Positions 1 to 9,013 are shown, counted from the first letter of the stretch. The stretch: DNA of 64,000 bases from an uncultured Chryseobacterium sp. (GCA_913775525.1 CAJYLH010000018.1:17741-81740); one strand, 5' to 3'. The notes: generated from the letters alone by a model not told the origin. Translations and numbers: made by a program.

Positions 1-1
1 C

Positions 2-214
2 AGGGGAACCATCGGATACATGAAGCATCCGGAATACCACCAGTTCCGTTTCAGGCAGCTGAACCGCTTATACCAGGAAGTCGGACTTGAATGGAACAAT
101 TTCCTTTCGAGCTATTTCAATCTGGGACTGTTTTACCGGGTCGGCTATTACACCACCCGGAATTTCAAGCAGAATTTCGCCATACAGTTCAAACTCAAAC
201 TGCTCGAATTTTAA
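2..214 (+). CDS. C-terminus of an outer-membrane beta-barrel protein (partial)
   Basis: The reading frame is open from base 2 and stops at TAA 212-214, so the gene starts before the window. The visible 70 residues are rich in aromatic residues and alternate polar and hydrophobic positions. They end in Phe (..FKLKLLEF), which is the usual C-terminal beta-signal of Bacteroidota outer-membrane barrels. The pattern would fit a large barrel family such as DUF5686, but too little is present to name it. It probably forms an operon with the 78-aa protein that follows 25 bp downstream. Confidence 0.6.
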   Translation, partial: RGTIGYMKHPEYHQFRFRQLNRLYQEVGLEWNNFLSSYFNLGLFYRVGYYTTRNFKQNFAIQFKLKLLEF

Positions 215-239
215 TAGATACAGAAAAGAAATCAACAAT

Positions 240-476
240 ATGCAGAATATCACCGTAAAAGCCGAACAGTTTTTTGAATTGCTTAAACTGAAAGATACTT
301 CCATGTGGGAAATTTTCGCCCAGATGATCGACGGCAATGAGAAGGAACTTATTTTCCTGGATCATGAAGACACCATCCTCTTCACCTATATTCTTCCCTC
401 AACCACCGAAAAACTGGAAGAAGACCGGAAAGAATTCGCAAAGGAATTTGCGGATAAGCTGGCAAAGTTCAATTAG
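240..476 (+). CDS. Small conserved hypothetical protein, 78 aa
   Basis: A 78-residue soluble acidic protein. The frame is open further upstream, but the ATG at 240 is preferred because the extension overlaps the preceding gene in another frame and has no coding character. The protein has a hydrophobic core segment (KELIFLDHEDTILFTYIL) and a charged C-terminal helix rich in Glu and Lys. No signal peptide or known motif was recognised. It lies 25 bp after the barrel protein on the same strand and may be cotranscribed. The function is unknown. Confidence 0.6.
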   Translation: MQNITVKAEQFFELLKLKDTSMWEIFAQMIDGNEKELIFLDHEDTILFTYILPSTTEKLEEDRKEFAKEFADKLAKFN

Positions 477-479
477 ATA

Positions 480-752
480 TTGTAGTTTGATTATAGATTT
501 TAGATGAGAGATGAGAGATGGATAGATAATAGATGGATAGATTGTAGACGGATAGATAATAGACCTAATAGAGGTTTTATTGAGATGTTTATTCCTGGAG
601 CTCAAAATTTAAAATTCATAATCTACAATCCATCCTGCTTCTAATATCTGAAATCTAAAGTCTGAAATCTGATATCTTACATCTAAATATCTTTTAACCT
701 CCCATCTATCACCAATCAGTCTATCATCTATCCGTCTATTATCTATCTGTCT
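480..752. repeat. AT-rich short-period repeat tract downstream of folP
   Basis: The interval consists of imperfect short-period repeats built on GATAGATAATAGATG and ATCTGAAATCTGA-like words and their complements. The same words recur in the other folP flank at 1620-2010. No coding sequence is credible here. The opposite-strand halves could base-pair as long hairpins in a transcript. Confidence 0.75.
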
Positions 753-1598
753 TTAATCTTTAACCTCCCCTCTTCTACTCAAAAACTCATCCACCGTTTT
801 TTTCGCTTCGGCTACGTCATGTACCCGGAGGATTTTAGCGCCCTGCTGAAGTACATTCAGATGCAGCTTCTGGGTTTCTTCATTGATGTCCGAAGGAGAT
901 TTACCGAGTGGCTTGTAAATGAATGATTTCCTTGAAATGCCAATAAGCAAAGGAAATCTTCCGAACCCGAGATAACCGGCTTCCTCCAGCAGCTTCATCT
1001 GGTCGTCCACCGTTTTTCCGAATCCGAATCCGGGATCTAAGATGATATCATGGATCCCGAATTCCATCAGGGCCCTGGTTTTCTCCATCAAATAGCGGTT
1101 GACCGCTAAAGTAATATCTTTATACTGTATTTTCTGATGCATTGCTGAATACTCCGGGTTACTATGCATAACGATATACGGAAGCCGCGTACCGGCCACT
1201 TCCGGCCACATGCTTTCATCAAACTGGCCTGCCGAAATATCGTTAACAATATCAATACCTTCGTTAAAACCAAACCGTACCGTAGCCCCATAAAACGTAT
1301 CCAATGACACCAGAACGTTCGGAAATTCTTTTTTAATCTCAGAAATGATGCTTCCTATCCTCCGGATTTCTTCTTCACTGCTGAGAAATTCTGCGCCGGG
1401 CCGGGTAGACTGCGGACCTATGTCGATGATTTCAGCACCTTCACGGGTGAGTGTTTCCGCATGCCGCAACGCGGAATGTATTGTATTGTATTTCCCTCCG
1501 TCCGAAAACGAATCGGGTGTAAGGTTCAGGATGCCCATGATTTTCGGCATCTGTAAATCGATCAGCCTGCCGTTGCAGTTCAAAAAGTGATCACGCAT
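753..1598 (-). CDS. folP: Dihydropteroate synthase
   Basis: FolP condenses p-aminobenzoate with hydroxymethyl-dihydropterin pyrophosphate in folate synthesis. The 281-residue product has the family length and signatures: MGILNLTPDSFSDGG near residue 17, a DIGPQSTRPGA loop (usually DIGGESTRPGA), LDPGFGFGKT and GISRKSF. The open frame runs another 108 codons upstream through repeat DNA. The ATG at 1598 (MRDHFLNCNGRL) is chosen because it gives normal length and the extension is low-complexity repeat. It is transcribed divergently from the DUF1599 gene and flanked on both sides by the short-period repeat tracts. Confidence 0.93.
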   Translation of the reverse strand: MRDHFLNCNGRLIDLQMPKIMGILNLTPDSFSDGGKYNTIHSALRHAETLTREGAEIIDIGPQSTRPGAEFLSSEEEIRRIGSIISEIKKEFPNVLVSLDTFYGATVRFGFNEGIDIVNDISAGQFDESMWPEVAGTRLPYIVMHSNPEYSAMHQKIQYKDITLAVNRYLMEKTRALMEFGIHDIILDPGFGFGKTVDDQMKLLEEAGYLGFGRFPLLIGISRKSFIYKPLGKSPSDINEETQKLHLNVLQQGAKILRVHDVAEAKKTVDEFLSRRGEVKD

Positions 1599-1619
1599 AA
1601 GTCCGGAGATTTTGGAAGT

Positions 1620-2010
1620 ACAAAAATAGAAAGTAATTTTAGATGAGAGATAAGAGACAGATAGATAAGAGATAAGAGATAAGAGATAAGAGATGATAGA
1701 TAATAGATAATAGATAATAGATGGATAGATGATAGACATAGGAGAGGTTTTTATTGAGAGATTTAATCCGGTATCTAGGGATAACCTCCATGATCCAAAA
1801 TCCATATTATATATCAATACTATAACTGCTAACCCATAATATCTGAAATCTGAAATCTGAAATCTGACGTCTGATATCTGATATCTAAAATCTAATATAC
1901 ATAACACCCCATCTATCACCAATCAGTCTTTAATCTATCCATCTATCATCTATCCGTCTATAATCTATCTGTCTCTTATCTCTCATCTAAATTCAAAATT
2001 TAAAATCCCC
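1620..2010. repeat. AT-rich short-period repeat tract upstream of folP
   Basis: This is a second tract of GATAAGAGATAAGAG, GATAGATAATAGATG and ATCTGAAATCTGAAATC words followed by their complements (ATCTATCATCTATCC, TCTCTTATCTCTC). Copies on the two strands could form an extended hairpin. It lies in the divergent region between folP and the DUF1599 gene, and the folP promoter must be within or beside it. Confidence 0.75.
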
Positions 2011-2037
2011 CATTCCCGCTACCTAAAACCTATTTTG

Positions 2038-2045
2038 TATCTTTG
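2038..2045 (+). promoter_or_regulatory. Predicted -7 promoter element of the DUF1599 gene
   Basis: TATCTTTG matches the Bacteroidota -7 consensus TAnnTTTG and lies 18 bp before the ATG at 2063. No clear -33 TTTG is visible. Confidence 0.5.
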
Positions 2046-2062
2046 AAAGATTAAGAGAATTT

Positions 2063-2629
2063 ATGTTAAAGACTTCAGTACAGTTTCAGAAGGTCGTTGC
2101 CGACTGCCGGGATCTTTTCAGCAAAAAGTTACAGGATTACGGAGCGGCCTGGAGGGTGTTAAGGCCCAGCTCGATAACCGATCAGATTTACATTAAAGTC
2201 AACCGGATCCGTACCCTGCAGATGACCGATAAAAAGATGATTGATGAAAGCGAGGAAGATGAGTTCGTGGCCATCGTCAATTATTCCATTGTCGGGCTGA
2301 TCCAGCTGGAAAAAGGGATGTCCAATGATTTCAACGAAAACAATGAGGAAATCATGAGCCTGTATGACCGGTATGCCAATGAGGCCCGTGTCCTGATGGA
2401 AAAGAAGAACCACGATTACGGGGAAGCATGGCGTGACATGAGGATTTCATCCATCACAGACCTGATTTACCAGAAAGTACTAAGGACCAAGCAGATTGAA
2501 GACAACCAGGGAAAAACAATTGTTTCCGAAGGCCTGGAAGCCAATTATTTCGACATGCTGAACTATGCGGTCTTCTGCCTGATCAAATTCTCAGAACAAG
2601 CACAGGAATTCCAACCTAAAACTATTTAA
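2063..2629 (+). CDS. DUF1599 domain protein with internally duplicated module
   Basis: A 188-aa soluble protein that I recognise as the DUF1599 family, which in Flavobacteriia commonly sits beside folP. It contains two copies of one motif: QDYGAAWRVLRPSSITDQIY near residues 27-46 and HDYGEAWRDMRISSITDLIY near 118-137, each followed by K-x-x-R. The family has been grouped with nucleotide-modification-associated domains, but its reaction is not established. A good TAnnTTTG element lies 18 bp upstream. The stop is followed one base later by the ATG of the next gene, so the two are certainly cotranscribed. Confidence 0.85.
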   Translation: MLKTSVQFQKVVADCRDLFSKKLQDYGAAWRVLRPSSITDQIYIKVNRIRTLQMTDKKMIDESEEDEFVAIVNYSIVGLIQLEKGMSNDFNENNEEIMSLYDRYANEARVLMEKKNHDYGEAWRDMRISSITDLIYQKVLRTKQIEDNQGKTIVSEGLEANYFDMLNYAVFCLIKFSEQAQEFQPKTI

Positions 2630-2630
2630 T

Positions 2631-3743
2631 ATGATCAAAGGTATATTGCGTTGCATCATCGCGTTGATTTTCATTCTTTCAGGCTTTGTAAAAGCAGTGG
2701 ATCTGGTGGGGTTTTCGTTTAAGATGGAGGAGTATTTCTCCCCTGCTGTTTTCAATATGCCTTTTTTTGAAAAGTTTGCCCTGCTGTTTTCCATTATTGT
2801 TGTTGTACTGGAACTTTTGCTGGGATTCATGCTGCTGCTGAAGCTAAAGCTCAGGTTTACCCTTTCAGCGCTTATTGCACTTTGTGTATTTTTCGGGTTC
2901 CTTACATTCTATTCCGCTTATTTTAATGTCGTGACGGACTGCGGATGTTTCGGTGATGCGATTAAGTTTACCCCTTGGCAGAGCTTCGTGAAAGATATTG
3001 TCCTGTTAGCCGGGCTCATTATCCTTGTCGTCCTGTACCGGAAAGAATTCAGGAAAAAAGACGAATATAATTATACGGTTACGGGAAGATCATCAGCAAT
3101 GTGGAAGTATGTCCTTTTAGGGCTGTTTTCAATCGGTATGATCTATTGTATGGCACAGGGAATCATGCACGAACCGATCATTGATTTCAGGGATTATAAA
3201 ATAGGCACTGACCTGAAGCAAGAAAAAATTAAAATCAATAAAGACCCATCTGAATACAAGACTTTTTACACCCTCAAAAACCAGAAGACCGGTGAAATAC
3301 TTAAGGTGAACCAGGATGATTATATCAATGATAAAAAATACTGGGACGCAGGATCACCCTGGAAAATCGAGGAAGGGAAGAATGAATCTGTCCTGGTAAA
3401 AGAAGGATATAAATCCGAGATCGTGAAATTTAAAATTGAAGATCCTACAGGAATGGAAATCACTGATGAAGTGATCAATGCTCCTAAAGCCATCCTGGTT
3501 TTCTCTTACCATCCCAAAGACGTTTATCCGGAACTGCTTGGGAAAGTAGAGCAAAAAGTAAATGCACAGAAAGGAGTTTTGGTATACGGGGTTTCCACGG
3601 ATCCCAATACCTTTAAAACCATTAAAAATACTATGATGGACGGCACGGCCATTAAAACCATTGCCAGAAGCAATCCATTTGTCCTGATTTTGCAGAACGG
3701 GAAAATTGTGGATAAGCAGCCTGCGAAAGATTATGTAAAATGA
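2631..3743 (+). CDS. DoxX/MauE-like membrane protein with thioredoxin-like C-terminus (BT_3928 family)
   Basis: The 370-aa product begins with four predicted membrane helices (about residues 4-22, 48-70, 75-97 and 115-135), as in DoxX/MauE-type redox proteins. A conserved TDCGCFGD motif lies at about 102-109 (Cys104 and Cys106). A fifth hydrophobic segment near 155 precedes a soluble part. The last ~85 residues, beginning KAILVFSYHPKDVY, look like a thioredoxin-like fold without an obvious CxxC. Family knowledge (BT_3928-like) suggests thiol or redox handling in the cell envelope; the specific substrate is unknown. It starts one base after the DUF1599 stop. Confidence 0.8.
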   Translation: MIKGILRCIIALIFILSGFVKAVDLVGFSFKMEEYFSPAVFNMPFFEKFALLFSIIVVVLELLLGFMLLLKLKLRFTLSALIALCVFFGFLTFYSAYFNVVTDCGCFGDAIKFTPWQSFVKDIVLLAGLIILVVLYRKEFRKKDEYNYTVTGRSSAMWKYVLLGLFSIGMIYCMAQGIMHEPIIDFRDYKIGTDLKQEKIKINKDPSEYKTFYTLKNQKTGEILKVNQDDYINDKKYWDAGSPWKIEEGKNESVLVKEGYKSEIVKFKIEDPTGMEITDEVINAPKAILVFSYHPKDVYPELLGKVEQKVNAQKGVLVYGVSTDPNTFKTIKNTMMDGTAIKTIARSNPFVLILQNGKIVDKQPAKDYVK

Positions 3744-3749
3744 GGCGAT

Positions 3750-3945
3750 GAGTTGTGAATGGTCAATTTTGCTGCGCAGGTGAATTTTAAACAACATAAA
3801 AATTCACTATTCACCCTAAGGAATTGACGATTGATAATAATAAGTGAGTAGTGAATGGTCAATCTTGCTGCGCAAGTGAATTTTAAACAACATAAAATTC
3901 ACTATTGACCCGAAGGAATTGACGATCGACTACTGATTATAAAAT
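3750..3945. repeat. Two-unit copy of the TCAATTTTGCTGCGCA intergenic repeat
   Basis: Two near-identical units about 97 bp apart each carry GTGAATGGTCAAT, TTGCTGCGCA, GTGAATTTTAAACAAC and ATTCACTATT(C/G)ACC. They belong to the same family as the larger arrays at 18.5 and 21.9 kb. The GGTCAAT-type 5' end and ATTCAC-type 3' end are partly complementary, so each unit can fold. Confidence 0.8.
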
Positions 3946-3973
3946 ATATAACTTTAAATAATACTACATCATA

Positions 3974-4330
3974 ATGCAAAAATCAAATAAACCGATTGCC
4001 GGTTACCATTTATTAATGATCCTTTCTTCCGTTGACGGAGAATTTGCTCCTGAAGAAGGCATGATCGTGCAGCAGTACCTGGCGGATGAATTTCCCTTCA
4101 GGACGGAACTGGATGACGAGCTTGACACATTGGCTATGCTGAAACCCGAAGAATGGCAAAGCCATTTTGAATTTCATGCGGGATGCTTTTATGAGGATTC
4201 CACAGAGGAGGAACGCAAAAAATTCATTCAGTTTGCCAAAACCCTGATTAAAGCGGATGATAAGGTAAGCGATGAAGAACACAGCTATTATACGCTGCTG
4301 AAGAAAACATGGAATATTTCCTCTAATTAA
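3974..4330 (+). CDS. TerB-like helical protein
   Basis: A 118-aa soluble, acidic, all-helical protein. The pattern LLMILSSVDGEFAPEEGMIV near residues 13-32 and IKADDKVSDEEHSYYTLLKK near 92-111 matches the paired D-G/D-K metal-binding helices of the TerB (tellurite resistance B-like) fold. Family members are widespread in Bacteroidota and rarely have a proven role in tellurite resistance. The gene stands alone between the repeat copy and tpiA, on the same strand as both neighbours. Confidence 0.75.
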   Translation: MQKSNKPIAGYHLLMILSSVDGEFAPEEGMIVQQYLADEFPFRTELDDELDTLAMLKPEEWQSHFEFHAGCFYEDSTEEERKKFIQFAKTLIKADDKVSDEEHSYYTLLKKTWNISSN

Positions 4331-4421
4331 TTAAGAAACAGATCAGCAATATCAGACTTTACCGTCTGCCACACCTTGCTGATGTATTCAATACCTGAAA
4401 TATAATTTCTAAATATCGACT

Positions 4422-5180
4422 ATGAGAAAAAAGATCGTAGCAGGAAACTGGAAAATGAATAAAAATGTCATTGACGCACAGCAGTTGATGGTACAGTTGC
4501 TAAGCTATAAAAACAACCATACTACCCAGTGCGAGGTTTGGATCGCGCCGCCTTCATTATACCTGATGATGGCCAGGGATATCTTTGAAAAGGATGAAAT
4601 CGGTGTTTTTGCCCAGGATATGAGCGAACATGAAAGCGGAGCTTATACGGGAGAGATCTCGGCTGAAATGCTGGAATCCATTGAGGCTACCGGATCACTG
4701 ATCGGGCATTCAGAGAGAAGGCAGTACCATGGTGAAACAGATTCACACTGCAACCGCAAAATCAAGCTGGCCCTGGACAAAGGTCTTACACCTATATACT
4801 GCAACGGGGAAACACTTGACCAGAGAAAAGCTGGCCAGCATCTGGAGGTGGTCAAAAACCAGACGGAAGTAGCCCTGTTCACCCTTTCTGCAGAAGAGAT
4901 CAAAAAAGTGGTGATTGCCTACGAACCGGTATGGGCCATCGGGACAGGCGAAACAGCAAGCCCGGAACAGGCACAGGAAATCCATGCTCACATCAGAAAT
5001 ACGATAGCCGGAAAATACGGGCAGGAAGTGGCTGATGAAGTATCTATCCTTTACGGAGGTTCTGTGAAGCCTGACAACGCCAAAGAAATTTTCTCCCAAC
5101 CGGATATTGACGGCGGACTGATCGGCGGTGCCGCATTAAAGCTGGAAGATTTTTCAAAAATCATTGAGGCATTCAATTAA
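4422..5180 (+). CDS. tpiA: Triose-phosphate isomerase
   Basis: TpiA interconverts dihydroxyacetone phosphate and glyceraldehyde 3-phosphate in glycolysis and gluconeogenesis. The 252 residues have the family length and all landmarks: GNWKMN with the active-site Lys near residue 11, IGHSERR with the catalytic His, AYEPVWAIGTG with the catalytic Glu, and the phosphate-binding YGGSVKPDN and GGLIGGAAL loops. A strong bidirectional terminator follows 18 bp after the stop. It is convergent with the phytase-like lipoprotein gene. Confidence 0.98.
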   Translation: MRKKIVAGNWKMNKNVIDAQQLMVQLLSYKNNHTTQCEVWIAPPSLYLMMARDIFEKDEIGVFAQDMSEHESGAYTGEISAEMLESIEATGSLIGHSERRQYHGETDSHCNRKIKLALDKGLTPIYCNGETLDQRKAGQHLEVVKNQTEVALFTLSAEEIKKVVIAYEPVWAIGTGETASPEQAQEIHAHIRNTIAGKYGQEVADEVSILYGGSVKPDNAKEIFSQPDIDGGLIGGAALKLEDFSKIIEAFN

Positions 5181-5198
5181 GGAATGTACAGCATAAAA

Positions 5199-5230
5199 AG
5201 CCCCGGCGGAACAAAGTTCCGCCGGGGCTT
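5199..5230. terminator. Bidirectional terminator between tpiA and the phytase-like gene
   Basis: A 14-bp GC-rich stem (AGCCCCGGCGGAAC / GTTCCGCCGGGGCT) with an AAA loop, flanked by A and T runs on both sides, so it can stop transcription from either direction. Confidence 0.9.
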
Positions 5231-5245
5231 AAAAAAATCTAATTA

Positions 5246-6508
5246 TTACTGAATATCCACTACATACATCGTTCCTTTATCTACTTTTCCTGTTTTAGGA
5301 AGTATTTTAGCTTTAGGGTTCCCATTGCCGTCATCCACAATTCCGAAATCGTCATCGTTAAAGACTGCAATTTTATTGTTTCCTAAATACACCAGTCCTT
5401 CAAACTTGTCGTGTTCATAGCCTATTTTAGACACCAGGTCTACGGCAAGCGTTTTGGAAACCGGCTTCAGTCCGGCCGCTGTAATTTCAGCCCAGGTGCA
5501 TTGCTCCAGTGCCTTTCCGTTGATCAGCATTCCATTGACAGCACTCAGGTCTGTTCCGTTAACATCAGAAGCTCCGGACAAATTGATCCTGTATACTTTT
5601 TTGATTCCGCCCTGTGATCCGAAATTTCCGTCTCTTTCAATAACCAGGAATTCCGTACTGCTCAACGCGGTGATATCACATACGGAATCCGAAGCCCCTC
5701 CATCCTGTTGATATAAGAACTGTTTTGTCTGTCCGCTGGCAATATCAAAAGTAACAATCCTGATTAACGTCTTATTGGTGGCAAGACTTTTAGACGGCAC
5801 ATACATCATAGATTGTATGGTGCCCACAAGTGTTTTTCCGTCCGGAGTGATACACAGTCCTTCCATTCCCCTGTTTGCCCTTCTCTTGGCTAGAACGGCA
5901 GGCAGTTTTCTGGTTCCCGTATTCACACCGATAGGGCTGATTCTTTCCAATTCCACCCCATCTGCACTGTAATGGACGATATGCGGGCCATATTCATCAG
6001 ATACCCAGAATGTACCGTCTACTGCGGCCACAATGCTTTCACTGTCCATTCCGTAAGTATCCGTTCCCAGCACATTTCCGTTGGCATCATATGCTACTTC
6101 CCCTGTACTTCCCATTCCTGCAGGATTCGGAAGGCCGGTAATCGGCTGGCCGGAAGGATTTTTAAGTTTGATGTATTTCAGCACTTCGATATTGCCCTCT
6201 GCATTGATTTTAAAATGCATGATGGTAGGACTGAAGGAAGGGACCAGGAATTTCTTTCCGTTAAGATAATCGGTATTCGGGCCACGGTCTGTAATTACAT
6301 AAAATTCTCCTTTTCTGGTAGGATGTGCAGCCGCTCCGGAACCAAATCCTCCGTTAATGACGTCTACCCCATTAACAGTCGCCATGGTGGTAAAAGGAAA
6401 TTCCTGTGGCAGTTTTGAATAGTTGACATCCTGAGTATTTGTATTATCATCATCTTTACAGGCCACTATGGCAGTAAGCAAGAATGCAGATAGCAGTAAT
6501 CTTTTCAT
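5246..6508 (-). CDS. Secreted phytase-like esterase lipoprotein
   Basis: A 420-aa protein of the 'esterase-like activity of phytase' family. The N-terminus MKRLLLSAFLLTAIVACKDDD is a lipoprotein signal with the lipobox Cys at residue 17. The mature part shows the repeated beta-propeller style of the family, with GEFYVITDRGPNTDY near 68-82, GMDSESIVAAVDGTFWVSDEYGP near 153-175 and KFEGLVYL near the end. Substrate and true activity are not predictable: some homologues are annotated as phytases, but few have been tested. It shares the terminator at 5199-5230 with tpiA. Confidence 0.85.
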   Translation of the reverse strand: MKRLLLSAFLLTAIVACKDDDNTNTQDVNYSKLPQEFPFTTMATVNGVDVINGGFGSGAAAHPTRKGEFYVITDRGPNTDYLNGKKFLVPSFSPTIMHFKINAEGNIEVLKYIKLKNPSGQPITGLPNPAGMGSTGEVAYDANGNVLGTDTYGMDSESIVAAVDGTFWVSDEYGPHIVHYSADGVELERISPIGVNTGTRKLPAVLAKRRANRGMEGLCITPDGKTLVGTIQSMMYVPSKSLATNKTLIRIVTFDIASGQTKQFLYQQDGGASDSVCDITALSSTEFLVIERDGNFGSQGGIKKVYRINLSGASDVNGTDLSAVNGMLINGKALEQCTWAEITAAGLKPVSKTLAVDLVSKIGYEHDKFEGLVYLGNNKIAVFNDDDFGIVDDGNGNPKAKILPKTGKVDKGTMYVVDIQ

Positions 6509-6906
6509 AGGTTTGTATTCTGACCGCGAAAGTAGTGATGATGTATGAACCTATTGTAAACAAAATAATAAGTCTTCCTTAAATATACTTCCGGAATGTA
6601 GAAAGAATAGCGCTAATTTTTAATTAAAAAACTTCTTGATAATTATATTTGAAGTATAAATCTGGCATCATAATGCTTAAAAATAAATTTAAATATTTCA
6701 CCCTTTTATTCAATTATAAAAAAAAATAATTCATTTAAAATAAATTAAAATAAAATATTTAAATACCTCAACGGAAATATGATAAAAAAAGCATCATTTT
6801 AACAATCATAATTATTATCAATATTATGATAACTTCCTCAAAATCTTTGCGTTTTATACTATATTTAGGATATTAATCTTTAATTTTGCAAAAAATATAA
6901 AAATAT
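6509..6906. other. AT-rich intergenic region with one promoter
   Basis: This divergent region is nearly all A and T, with many runs, and shows no coding potential or obvious repeats. It must carry the promoters of both flanking secreted-protein genes. Only TAATTTTG at 6881-6888 matches a -7 element clearly. Confidence 0.6.
6881..6888 (+). promoter_or_regulatory. Predicted -7 element of the 203-aa secreted protein gene
   Basis: TAATTTTG fits TAnnTTTG and lies 18 bp before the ATG at 6907. Confidence 0.5.
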
Positions 6907-7518
6907 ATGAAAAACTTTATTTCGGTTATCTGCTTTTCACTAACAACAACTTTGTACGCCCAGGTAGGTATTAATTCCCCCGCTCCAAAAGCGACTTTGG
7001 ACATTAATAAATCTGCCACTTCCCAGCCTGAGGGTTTCCTTACCGTACGCCTGTCCGGTACTGAACTGGCTTCCCGTGACAACCTGTACGGTGCAGATCA
7101 AAATGCTGCCGTAGTGTACGTAACGGCTGCCCCTTCATCTTCTACTTCTAAAACATCCAACGTTACCACTCCAGGATTCTATTATTATAATAACGGAATC
7201 TCTAAATGGGTAGGCCTGACGATGCCTAAATTTTTCTATATGCCTTCTATTCTGTTTGACACCACTTCACTGGGAGCCAAGACGAAGGATCTTTACCAGT
7301 TATATTACAATCAGTTTACGGCACCTCAAGCTTCCAGTACCGGAGCTGCAGGAAAAATTCCTGTTCTGGGCAAAAATGACCTGGAATACTATATTACCTA
7401 TTATGATACCAATGTATTTACCAACGTAAGCATCGATGCCAACGGACTGATGAGCTATACCGTCAGCAACAATGCCACTGATGCAAGTTTCATGAATATA
7501 GTATTTGTTGTAAAATAA
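6907..7518 (+). CDS. Secreted protein of unknown function, 203 aa
   Basis: A signal peptide (MKNFISVICFSLTTTLYAQ) is followed by VGINSPAPKATLDI, a beginning very common among Bacteroidota cell-surface proteins. A Ser/Thr-rich stretch occurs near residue 78 and a beta-rich C-terminal half ends in IVFVVK. There are no catalytic motifs and no type IX sorting domain that I can identify. The lectin-like gene starts nine bases downstream, so the two form an operon and probably act together at the surface. Confidence 0.75.
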   Translation: MKNFISVICFSLTTTLYAQVGINSPAPKATLDINKSATSQPEGFLTVRLSGTELASRDNLYGADQNAAVVYVTAAPSSSTSKTSNVTTPGFYYYNNGISKWVGLTMPKFFYMPSILFDTTSLGAKTKDLYQLYYNQFTAPQASSTGAAGKIPVLGKNDLEYYITYYDTNVFTNVSIDANGLMSYTVSNNATDASFMNIVFVVK

Positions 7519-7527
7519 TAGAACGGT

Positions 7528-8946
7528 ATGAAACTTCAACATCACAAAACCGTAAAGCTTTTTGCTTTGGCGGCCATGTCTGCAGCCGGCATTTTGGTTA
7601 ACGGACAGTTTACCATCACCAACCCGCTTACTACCAGGGATATGACCGGAATACGCGTGGGAGATAATGCCTATCTTACTGCGGCTACAGGAGTAGACCC
7701 TAATGGCGCAGGCTGGCTGAGGCTTACTGAAGCAAAGACAAACCAGAAAGGATTTATGTATGTTACCCAAGGATTTCCTACCACTCTTGGAGTCATCGCT
7801 GATTTCGAATACAAAGACTGGCGTAACATCGCAGACGGATACAACGGCGCAGACGGATTCTGTGTTTATCTGTTTGACGCTTCCGTAACAGATGCCAATT
7901 TCAAACTGGGAGGCTATGGAGGATCTTTAGGTTACGCCACCTATAATAACCCGGCAGGAACCACAGGATTATCCGGAGGTTACTTAGGATTAGGCCTAGA
8001 TGCTTACGGAAATTATGCCAACAACGGAGAAAACAGAAACGGTTCTGCCCCGGCAAATACCCTTACCTCCGGAATGCTACCGAATGCTTTTGTGCTGAGA
8101 GGTCCAACCAGTGCTACCTATAACAACTCAAATGTTTACCTGACCAGCACACCACTGGGTGACAGAAGCGGTACCGTAGATGCCATCCGCAAGAGAAATG
8201 AAATTGATTACAATACCATTACTGCCACGAGACCCGCTGACAATATTTTTTACAGAAGGGTTCAGGTAATCATTACCAAACCCGGAGCAGACTATGTAGT
8301 GACTGTAAAATGGAGAAAGGAAAATCAGAGCGATTTTACCCAGGTAATGAACTATACATTAAGCTCAGCTACCTATCCTATTCCAAGCAATCTAAAGTTA
8401 GGGTTCTCTGCTTCCACAGGTGGCGGGTTCAATTTCCAGGAAATCAGGAACATTATCCTGACCACTCCGGGCAACTTAAGGGTAGACAGCCGCTCCGACA
8501 GCTATTTCACCTGTAATGAGCGTACTTCCCCGATAACATTTAAGATTGAAGTGACCAATGACACTGATGCAGCGCTTAACAATATCAATTTCAGCGGAAA
8601 GATCCTGGATGAAAACAATAACCTGGTAGATACGTCTAAATTTAAGATCACCAGCCTTTCCTATAACAGCGGATTTACCAATTCCAATCTTCCTACATCC
8701 AATTTCACCACGAATGAAATTAACGGTGTGGTAGGGTTGGATGCAAAATCCTCCGGAATTGTTACCGTAACCGGGCAATATTATAAAAAAGGAATCGGGA
8801 CCAACAAAAGCTTTAAAATGGTTTCCAATGTTTCCACCAATCAGGTGACGGATACCGATCCGACCAATAACACTGCATCTACGGTAGTAGAAGTGCGGAA
8901 ATGTTCGGTGATCAGCAATCCGATGCTTCCTTCTAACTCACAATAA
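7528..8946 (+). CDS. Secreted L-type-lectin-like protein
   Basis: The 472-aa product has a signal peptide ending near Ala-Gly-Ile-Leu-Val-Asn-Gly-Gln. The region about 60-260 resembles the bacterial L-type (legume-like) lectin fold: GVIADFEYKDW, ADGFCVYLFD, GGYGGSLGYA and GGYLGLGLDAYGNY follow the order of the family's strands, including the Asp and Asn-type metal/sugar loop. A C-terminal beta domain (about 310-455) looks like a conserved-repeat (DUF11/CARDB-like) module ending before a short PMLPSNSQ tail. It probably binds glycans at the cell surface. It is cotranscribed with the preceding secreted protein. Confidence 0.75.
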   Translation: MKLQHHKTVKLFALAAMSAAGILVNGQFTITNPLTTRDMTGIRVGDNAYLTAATGVDPNGAGWLRLTEAKTNQKGFMYVTQGFPTTLGVIADFEYKDWRNIADGYNGADGFCVYLFDASVTDANFKLGGYGGSLGYATYNNPAGTTGLSGGYLGLGLDAYGNYANNGENRNGSAPANTLTSGMLPNAFVLRGPTSATYNNSNVYLTSTPLGDRSGTVDAIRKRNEIDYNTITATRPADNIFYRRVQVIITKPGADYVVTVKWRKENQSDFTQVMNYTLSSATYPIPSNLKLGFSASTGGGFNFQEIRNIILTTPGNLRVDSRSDSYFTCNERTSPITFKIEVTNDTDAALNNINFSGKILDENNNLVDTSKFKITSLSYNSGFTNSNLPTSNFTTNEINGVVGLDAKSSGIVTVTGQYYKKGIGTNKSFKMVSNVSTNQVTDTDPTNNTASTVVEVRKCSVISNPMLPSNSQ

Positions 8947-8970
8947 AGAATACAACATATTCCAACTAAA

Positions 8971-8994
8971 AAAGCGCACTAACCAGTGCGCTTT
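8971..8994. terminator. Bidirectional terminator between the lectin-like gene and clpP
   Basis: A ten-base stem AAAGCGCACT / AGTGCGCTTT with an AACC loop, flanked by A and T runs. Confidence 0.88.
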
Positions 8995-9013
8995 TCTGCT
9001 GTATGATCAGCAA

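Noticed and set aside
1599-1922. 108-codon N-terminal extension of folP
   Set aside because: It runs through short-period repeat DNA and would make FolP far longer than the family.
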